Assembly (NCBI RefSeq): GCF_000368145.1
Contig: NZ_KB849281.1
Coordinates: 135,712-199,711, forward strand
DNA: 64,000 bases
Reading direction: 5' to 3'
Source: Acinetobacter guillouiae CIP 63.46
Lineage (GTDB): Bacteria; Pseudomonadota; Gammaproteobacteria; Pseudomonadales; Moraxellaceae
A model generated the notes under the pieces. That model ran no database searches and had not been told where the DNA came from. It saw only the letters and a list, made by a program, of their open reading frames with translations. Within the stretch, counting starts at the first letter, position 1. Each line of letters begins with the position of its first letter. The position numbers were made by a program, and so were the translations under genes. Shown here piece by piece: positions 58,506 to 64,000 of the stretch.

Positions 58506-59894
58506 CTATACATCAGAATTTAACACAACATTTTGCTGTGCATTTTTTAACTTTCGTTGTTTCAGATAATAAGCAAGCATCAAACAAAGAATCCATGCTG
58601 GAATCATCATTACCGCAATACGCATATTCTCGGTGAATGACATTACCACCAGAATACCCAACATAAAGATAATGCAAAGATAATTACTGAATGGATAAGC
58701 AATACTTGGAAACTTGGTGGTCTGCCCTTGTGTTTGCATGACTTTACGGAACTTTAAATGCGTCCATGAAATAACCACCCAGTTAATCACAATTGCAGCA
58801 ACCACCAACATCATCAATAAACCAAATGCTTTTTCTGGAAATGCATAATTGAGTAGTACACATAAAACCGTAACAAAAGCTGAAACATAAACCGCATTGG
58901 TTGGAATACCACGCTTATTAATATGCTTAAGGAACTTCGGTGCATTACCCTGTTGCGCCAAACCAAGTAACATCCGACTACTACAATAACTGGTCCCGTT
59001 ATACACCGAAACAGCTGCAGTAAGGATGACAAAATTCAGTAAGGTCGCAACACCATGACTATCCAGTGAAGCAAATACCATTACAAATGGACTACCGCCT
59101 TCTGCCATTTGGTTCCATGGAAAAAGTGCAAATAAGATAAACAGCGTTGCAATATAGAAAATCAAAATACGGTAAATAATTTGATTGACTGCTTTAGGCA
59201 GAGTTTTATCAGGATCACGCGCTTCTGCTGCGGTAATACCAAATAGCTCAATCCCACCAAAGGCAAAAATAATCACAGCCATTGCCATGACTAAACCTTC
59301 CACACCAAATGGGAAAAACCCGCCCAATGCCCAAAGGTTACTAATGCTTGCCTGTGGCCCTGCTGTACCTGTTGCAAGTAAGTAGGAACCAAAGCCGATC
59401 ATGGCTAAGATTGCCAAAATTTTGACGATAGAGAACCAAAACTCCATTTCGCCAAAAAATTTAACATGCAATAAGTTGATACCGTTGATTAAAACAAAAA
59501 ACACCAATGCTGAAATCCAAGTCGGAATTTCAGGCCACCAATATTGAATATAAAGACCAATTGCGCTCAGCTCTGCCATACATACCAAAACATTGAGTAC
59601 CCAATAATTCCAGCCAGACATAAAACCTGCAAATGAGCCCCAGTATTTGTAGGCAAAGTGACTAAATGAACCACTGACGGGTTCTTGCACCACCATTTCA
59701 CCTAACTGTCGCATCATTAAAAACGCAATAAATCCAGCAATCGCATAACCGAGTATGACTGAAGGACCTGCAAGCTTAATCGATTGCGAAATACCCAGAA
59801 ACAATCCTGTACCAATAGCACCACCTAGCGCGATAAGCTGGATGTGCCGATTGCTTAAACCATGTTTCAGGTTTCCTTGCTCATGTTTTGACAT
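58506..59894 (-). CDS. aroP: Aromatic amino acid permease (AroP/PheP-like)
   Basis: A 462-residue APC-superfamily transporter with 12 helices. LKHGLSNRHIQLIALGGAIG, then GLFLG, and RQLGEMVVQEPVSGSFSHFAYKYWG closely resemble E. coli PheP and AroP. GNAPKFLKHINKRGIPTN and FGGIELFGITAAEARDPDK are conserved. It imports Phe, Tyr or Trp with protons across the inner membrane. Divergent from fahA-maiA, so it likely supplies substrate for that tyrosine pathway. Confidence 0.85.
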   Translation of the reverse strand: MSKHEQGNLKHGLSNRHIQLIALGGAIGTGLFLGISQSIKLAGPSVILGYAIAGFIAFLMMRQLGEMVVQEPVSGSFSHFAYKYWGSFAGFMSGWNYWVLNVLVCMAELSAIGLYIQYWWPEIPTWISALVFFVLINGINLLHVKFFGEMEFWFSIVKILAILAMIGFGSYLLATGTAGPQASISNLWALGGFFPFGVEGLVMAMAVIIFAFGGIELFGITAAEARDPDKTLPKAVNQIIYRILIFYIATLFILFALFPWNQMAEGGSPFVMVFASLDSHGVATLLNFVILTAAVSVYNGTSYCSSRMLLGLAQQGNAPKFLKHINKRGIPTNAVYVSAFVTVLCVLLNYAFPEKAFGLLMMLVVAAIVINWVVISWTHLKFRKVMQTQGQTTKFPSIAYPFSNYLCIIFMLGILVVMSFTENMRIAVMMIPAWILCLMLAYYLKQRKLKNAQQNVVLNSDV

Positions 59895-60247
59895 ATGATT
59901 ATTCTCATCCTTGTCTCGTAATTTTTGTATTCAAAATTACGTATATCATAAGTTAATCAAAAATGCCTATATCTAATCGAAAAATAATTGATTTACTTTT
60001 CTCATAACCGCGCATATAAGCAGAAAATTCAACAAATAACAATTATTATGAATTATGTAATCAAATTATGTATTGCGTAATTAAATATTTTAAGTATGAT
60101 AGAAATCATAAGACACTGACAACTTGCTTGAGTCATTTGAACAAGGCATCTAAATAACTTTATATTTATTTGTTTTTCAAATACTTAAGAAAATACATTA
60201 AAGATTTTGATCACCCCTAACAAAATTAAAGACAAGGAAAGCAAATC
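59895..60247. other. Divergent regulatory region aroP / fahA
   Basis: This 353-bp AT-rich region separates permease and catabolic genes. Besides the inverted repeat at 59,918-59,940, AATTATG-TATTG-CGTAATT at about 60,065-60,083 is a near-palindrome, with a direct copy of AATTATGTA just before it. These are candidate operators for the nearby IclR regulator. Confidence 0.4.
59918..59940. promoter_or_regulatory. Inverted repeat upstream of aroP, operator candidate
   Basis: GTAATTTT (59918-59925) and AAAATTAC (59933-59940) are a perfect 8-bp inverted repeat with a 7-nt spacer, 24 bp before the aroP start. Confidence 0.45.
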
Positions 60248-61555
60248 ATGAACTCACATTTAACTTGTTTTCTTGAAATTGACTCACAATCAGATTTCAC
60301 AATACATAATTTGCCCTACGGTATTTTTAGTGAAACACCCCAAGGCACCAAACGAGTGGGTGTTGCCATTGGAGATTGGGTCATAGACCTTGCCCACTTA
60401 GAGGCACATGGACTATTAGCGATCAATGGACATCAAGATTGTTTTAATCAAGCGACTCTGAATAAATTTATAGAAACGGGTAAACACAACTGGCAAAAGG
60501 TTCGTACGACATTACAAAGTCTACTCTCTGCTGAAAATCCAACACTTCGTGATGATGTGGTTTTACGCCAAAACGCATTGTTTAAGCAAAATACAGTCAC
60601 TTTACACTTACCTATTCAAGTCTCTGGCTATACAGATTTCTACTCGTCCAAAGAACATGCTACCAATGTCGGAACCATGTTTAGAGATCCAAAGAATGCA
60701 TTGCTTCCAAACTGGAGCGAACTTCCTGTGGGATATAATGGTCGTGCCAGCTCTGTGATTGTCAGTGGCAAAGATATTGTTCGCCCTTCTGGCCAAATCA
60801 AATTACCAGATCAAGAACGCCCTGTTTTCTCAGCAACACGTAAACTCGATTTTGAATTAGAAACCGCCTTTATCGTTGGTAAAGCAACTGAATTGGGTGA
60901 GCCTATCGCGATTACAGATGCTTGGGAGCATATTTTTGGTATGGTCTTACTCAATGACTGGTCGGCACGTGATATTCAACAATGGGAATACGTACCATTA
61001 GGTCCGTTTAACGCCAAGACTTTTGCAAGTGCAATTTCACCTTGGGTAGTGACCATGCAAGCACTGGAACCATTTAAAGTCAAAGGTCCAGAACAACAGC
61101 CTAAACCACTTTGCTATTTAGAAGAAAATATTGCTAACAGCTATGATATTCATCTCAGTATTGAAGTTCAAAGCCCTCAATCAGCACACGCTGATGTAAT
61201 TTGCCAGACCAATTTTAAATATATGTATTGGTCAATGGCACAGCAACTCACCCACCACACGATTGCAGGTTGCAATGTCCAAGTTGGTGACTTGATGGGT
61301 TCAGGCACAATTTCAGGCCCTACAGAAGATGCTTATGGTAGTTTGCTTGAACTGACATGGAATACCACCAAACCGCTAACCCTCTCGAATGGCGAAAAAC
61401 GTGGTTTTTTACAAGATGGTGACCGTGTTGTGATGAAAGGCTATTGTGAAAAAGCAGGGATCCGAGTGGGCTTTGGTGAGGTTGCCAATAGCATTTTGCC
61501 AGCTCGCCAGTTTAACTTTCATCAAACAGAAGACTTGAGCTATGAAACTGTATAG
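60248..61555 (+). CDS. fahA: Fumarylacetoacetase
   Basis: A 435-residue enzyme that splits fumarylacetoacetate to fumarate and acetoacetate, the last step of tyrosine breakdown. An N-terminal SH3-like domain precedes the FAH domain. Metal and catalytic residues are visible: Asp130 and His137 in DFYSSKEHATN, Glu residues in DFELETAFIVG, and Asp in LNDWSARDIQ. maiA starts 14 bp before its stop, so the two are translationally coupled. Confidence 0.97.
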   Translation: MNSHLTCFLEIDSQSDFTIHNLPYGIFSETPQGTKRVGVAIGDWVIDLAHLEAHGLLAINGHQDCFNQATLNKFIETGKHNWQKVRTTLQSLLSAENPTLRDDVVLRQNALFKQNTVTLHLPIQVSGYTDFYSSKEHATNVGTMFRDPKNALLPNWSELPVGYNGRASSVIVSGKDIVRPSGQIKLPDQERPVFSATRKLDFELETAFIVGKATELGEPIAITDAWEHIFGMVLLNDWSARDIQQWEYVPLGPFNAKTFASAISPWVVTMQALEPFKVKGPEQQPKPLCYLEENIANSYDIHLSIEVQSPQSAHADVICQTNFKYMYWSMAQQLTHHTIAGCNVQVGDLMGSGTISGPTEDAYGSLLELTWNTTKPLTLSNGEKRGFLQDGDRVVMKGYCEKAGIRVGFGEVANSILPARQFNFHQTEDLSYETV

Positions 61556-62174
61556 TTATTTTCGTAGCTCTGCAGCTTATCGGGTTCGAATTGCACTGAA
61601 CCTCAAACAACTGAGTTATGAAATACAGCCCGTGCATTTGGTCAAGAATGAGCAACTGCTAGAGCGTTACCAAGCACTTAATCCAAGTCAGTGTGTTCCA
61701 ACTTTAGTGGATGAAGATCAAAGCTTTTTACAGTCACTCAGTATTTTGGAATATCTGGAAGAACGTTATCCAGCAATTTCATTGTTGCCTGACAATATCG
61801 TCACGCGCAGTAAAGTACGCGCTTTTGCACAAGCGATCGCCTGCGATATTCATCCGTTAAATAATTTAAGAGTCTTAAAGTATTTACAAAATGATCTCAG
61901 TCTCAGTGACGAGCAAAAAAAACACTGGTACCAACACTGGATCATAGCGGGCTTTAACAGCTTAGAAGCCCAACTACAAGATTCAAATGGGCAATTCTGT
62001 TTCGGTACACAACCGACATTTGCAGACTGTTGTTTGATTCCTCAAGTCTATAACGCCAAACGCTTTAAAATTGATTTAAGCGCTTTTGCAAAGATTGAGT
62101 CGATTAGTCAACACTGTTTAACCCTTCCTGCCTTCTTCAATGCAGCCCCAGAACAACAACCAGATTGGGAATAA
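61542..62174 (+). CDS. maiA: Maleylacetoacetate isomerase
   Basis: A 210-residue zeta-class glutathione S-transferase that isomerises maleylacetoacetate to fumarylacetoacetate with glutathione. The active-site motif is SSAAYRVRIALNLK, the bacterial form without the Cys of the animal enzyme. LNPSQCVPTLVDED and SLSILEYLEERYP (the GSH gamma-Glu site) follow. It overlaps fahA by 14 bp and precedes a VOC gene by 18 bp. Confidence 0.94.
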   Translation: MKLYSYFRSSAAYRVRIALNLKQLSYEIQPVHLVKNEQLLERYQALNPSQCVPTLVDEDQSFLQSLSILEYLEERYPAISLLPDNIVTRSKVRAFAQAIACDIHPLNNLRVLKYLQNDLSLSDEQKKHWYQHWIIAGFNSLEAQLQDSNGQFCFGTQPTFADCCLIPQVYNAKRFKIDLSAFAKIESISQHCLTLPAFFNAAPEQQPDWE

Positions 62175-62192
62175 AGATAAAGGAGTTTTATC

Positions 62193-62741
62193 ATGAGCTT
62201 TGCGATTAAAAAAATTCACCATGTGGCTTATCGTTGTAAAGATGCCAAAGAAACCGTGGAATGGTATAAAAAAATGCTCAATATGGATTTTATTTTGGCC
62301 TTTGCTGAAGACCATGTGCCTTCGACTAAAGCCTTTGATCCGTATATGCATTTATTCTTAGATGCTGGACAAGGCAATGTATTGGCATTTTTTGAACTGC
62401 CTACTCAACCCGATATGGGGCGTGATGAAAATACCCCTCAATGGGTTCAACATATCGCATTTGAAGTCGAAGACCTCGATACGTTATTGATTGCAAAAGA
62501 ACATCTTGAAACACATGGTGTTAAAGTTCTTGGTGTCACCAACCACGGCATTTTCCACTCGATTTATTTCTTTGACCCCAATGGTCATCGTTTAGAACTG
62601 ACCTATAACGATGTGCATGCAGATGCAAAAATCGCACGAATTACCGAAGAAATGAAATTAGAAATGCTGGATGAGTGGAGCCGTACCAAACGTGCGCCTC
62701 AGCATACTCACTTTTTGCATGAAGACGAGTTGGGAGCATAA
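62193..62741 (+). CDS. VOC-family (glyoxalase-like) metalloprotein of the tyrosine cluster
   Basis: A 182-residue protein with two VOC half-modules. Ligand-like residues are His in KIHHVAYR, His in VQHIAFEV and Glu in HRLELTYND. It is far too short for 4-hydroxyphenylpyruvate dioxygenase (about 350 residues) and does not carry its C-terminus. GGAG lies 7 nt before the ATG. Its position directly after maiA suggests an accessory role in aromatic breakdown, such as a dioxygenase or isomerase step, but the reaction is unknown. Confidence 0.8.
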   Translation: MSFAIKKIHHVAYRCKDAKETVEWYKKMLNMDFILAFAEDHVPSTKAFDPYMHLFLDAGQGNVLAFFELPTQPDMGRDENTPQWVQHIAFEVEDLDTLLIAKEHLETHGVKVLGVTNHGIFHSIYFFDPNGHRLELTYNDVHADAKIARITEEMKLEMLDEWSRTKRAPQHTHFLHEDELGA

Positions 62742-62763
62742 CCATGCTCAGTTGAGTATGTCT

Positions 62764-62827
62764 GGGTGCCAAAGCCAACTTAGTACTTACTAAGTTTATT
62801 AATCGAATGATTCGTGATTTGGCATCC
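62764..62827. repeat. Three-way-junction-like structured element
   Basis: GGGTGCCAAA (62764-62773) pairs over 10 bp with TTTGGCATCC (62818-62827), one G-T pair included. It encloses the palindrome AACTTAGTA-CT-TACTAAGTT (62777-62796) and a smaller hairpin near CGAATGATTCG (62804-62814). Confidence 0.55.
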
Positions 62828-62956
62828 TAGATCTAGTTGAACACGATATTAAGCAGCATTAACAGCACACAATGCTCGTTTTGCTGGAAGTTATGTAACC
62901 TTCAATTAACAATAGCAATCAGCATTTAAAATATTGCTGTGGGACAATGGGGAGCT

Positions 62957-62996
62957 AATCGGTATTGAAGCGTTGTGACTCCAATACCGATTTTTA
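62957..62996 (+). terminator. Terminator after the fahA-maiA-VOC operon
   Basis: AATCGGTATTG (62957-62967), 14-nt loop, CAATACCGATT (62982-62992) followed by TTTA. It lies about 215 bp after the VOC stop. Confidence 0.78.
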
Positions 62997-63232
62997 TCGG
63001 CTTAACTTTAATGGTCTAGATCTTTTAATGAGGTACTGTTGTTTAATAAATCATATGCAGCACTTCAAAAACAATTGTATGCTGATAACATTCACTGAGG
63101 CTCTTTTGAGATTTCATTTAAAAAGATAAGTTCTATTTTGTACAATGCTCAGGCACTATGTGTTAAATATGTAAATCAAATATCGACAGCACATCAATAC
63201 TGCTAGATCGTATACAGATTAAGGGTTATTCA

Positions 63233-64000
63233 ATGATTGAAGAAAAGTTGTCTGGTGGGGTTCAATCACTTGAGGTGGGCTTAGCCGTTCTCAATGCCCT
63301 TTTGGAACATAATAAGCCGATTATTTTAAAAGAGTTGTCGAGTAAACTTGATATGCATCCAGCCAAGGTACATCGTTATCTTGTCAGTTTGATTCGGATG
63401 AATTATGCAAAACAACTTGAGGGTGGTCAGTATGCGCTTGGTGATCAAGCTTGGCGTTTAGGTTTAAACTGTATCCAACACACCGATGTTTTACAGCTTG
63501 TTCAGCACCTTATTTATGAATTACAAAGTAAAATTGGTTGCGGGATTCAAATCAGCAAATGGTCACCTAAAGGCCCATTAGTTGTACAGTCGATTGAATC
63601 AAATCATCCGATTTCAATTGTGACCAAAGTTGGTTCGATCATGCCTTTAGTAAATTCAGCTGCTGGGCGGGTTTTTGCCTCCTATTTACCCGAAGCGCTA
63701 ATCAAACCATTGATGCACTCTGAATGGGAAAAAGCAACGCTGAACCATAGTCAAGTCAAACCCACCAATTGGGACGAATTTCTTGTTTTAAAAGAAAATA
63801 CTTTACAACAAGGTATGGCAATTGCCCAAGGTGACTTACTTGTTGGTATCAATGCTGTGGGTTTACCTATTTTCAATGCGCATCTTGCAATGGAATTTTG
63901 TATTGTTGCATTAGACAGTGAAATGTTTTTACCAGTCAACGCGGGTAGTGAAAAACTTGAACGATTTAAACGTGAAGTTGCTGCGATGAATCAATACTGA
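63233..64000 (+). CDS. IclR-family transcriptional regulator
   Basis: A 255-residue regulator, complete; its stop is the last codon of the window. The N-terminal winged helix-turn-helix has ILKELSSKLDMHPAKVHRYL, and the effector-binding domain (about 85-250) has QISKWSPKGPLVVQ and VNSAAGRVFASYLP. IclR members often control aromatic catabolism; HmgR of Pseudomonas regulates homogentisate genes. By position it is the likely regulator of aroP and fahA-maiA-VOC. Confidence 0.93.
   Translation: MIEEKLSGGVQSLEVGLAVLNALLEHNKPIILKELSSKLDMHPAKVHRYLVSLIRMNYAKQLEGGQYALGDQAWRLGLNCIQHTDVLQLVQHLIYELQSKIGCGIQISKWSPKGPLVVQSIESNHPISIVTKVGSIMPLVNSAAGRVFASYLPEALIKPLMHSEWEKATLNHSQVKPTNWDEFLVLKENTLQQGMAIAQGDLLVGINAVGLPIFNAHLAMEFCIVALDSEMFLPVNAGSEKLERFKREVAAMNQY

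Larger units (their letters stand above)
62742..63232. other. Intergenic region VOC gene / iclR
   Basis: A 491-bp region with a structured element at 62,764-62,827, an additional near-perfect inverted repeat CATGCTCA / TGAGTATG at its left end, and an intrinsic terminator at 62,957. The remaining 230 bp before iclR should hold its promoter. No gene seen. Confidence 0.45.

Noticed and set aside
62193-62741. 4-hydroxyphenylpyruvate dioxygenase
   Set aside because: The location fits, but 182 residues is half the required length and the C-terminal gate helix is absent.

Overview
The window looks like chromosomal DNA of an Acinetobacter species (Gammaproteobacteria, Moraxellaceae). It is AT-rich. 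Its proteins and gene order fit that genus: divergent gltA and sdhCDAB followed by sucAB-lpdA and sucCD, mrdA next to rsmD, a lone rnfB-like gene coupled to nth, and nadE followed by a genus-type hypothetical gene. Most of it is core genome. I see no CRISPR array, rRNA operon, complete insertion sequence or prophage. There is one tRNA gene.

Layout. 0-3.3 kb: the 3' end of a DOPA-dioxygenase-type gene, two related DUF4377 lipoproteins and gdhA. 3.6-12.4 kb: rnfB-like and nth, adk, a DUF445 membrane protein, a small outer-membrane-type protein, mrdA-rsmD and two small exported proteins. 12.8-27.8 kb: an SDR gene, then most of the TCA cycle on the minus strand (sucCD, lpdA, sucBA, sdhBADC) with gltA diverging across a 1.07-kb gap. 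28-38.2 kb: a peptide transporter coupled to an Xaa-Pro aminopeptidase, a YARHG protein, a DUF2306 protein, and an FMO/BVMO-SDR-ferritin-like cluster with a second paralogue of the last gene. 38.6-48.5 kb: an orphan zincin-like protein, nadE, tRNA-Met, folP, ftsH, rlmE, yhbY and a phasin-like coiled-coil protein. 48.8-56.3 kb: carAB, greA and a TonB-dependent siderophore receptor that sits between greA and a second, diverged copy of the greA 3' end. 56.7-64 kb: a methyltransferase, a CatB-like acetyltransferase, and a tyrosine/phenylalanine catabolic block (aroP-type permease, fahA, maiA, a VOC protein and an IclR regulator).

The most interesting signals are four. (1) A palindrome, consensus ATTGTCWGACAAT, lies upstream of four minus-strand units (sdhC, both ferritin-like genes, the phasin-like gene) and matches the operator pattern of FadR-type GntR regulators. 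(2) The siderophore receptor, with its Fur box, is bracketed by two greA 3' ends, which marks the edges of an insertion or allele replacement. (3) Alternative RNA hairpins occur in the carAB leader, between carB and greA, and upstream of sucA. (4) The FMO/SDR/ferritin-like genes could together form an oxidative lipid pathway; the proteins usually named metal-dependent hydrolases carry the E, ExxH, E, ExxH ligand pattern of diiron proteins.

Everything here was read by eye. Family names rest on recognised motifs and remembered homologues. No database search, folding calculation or alignment program was run.
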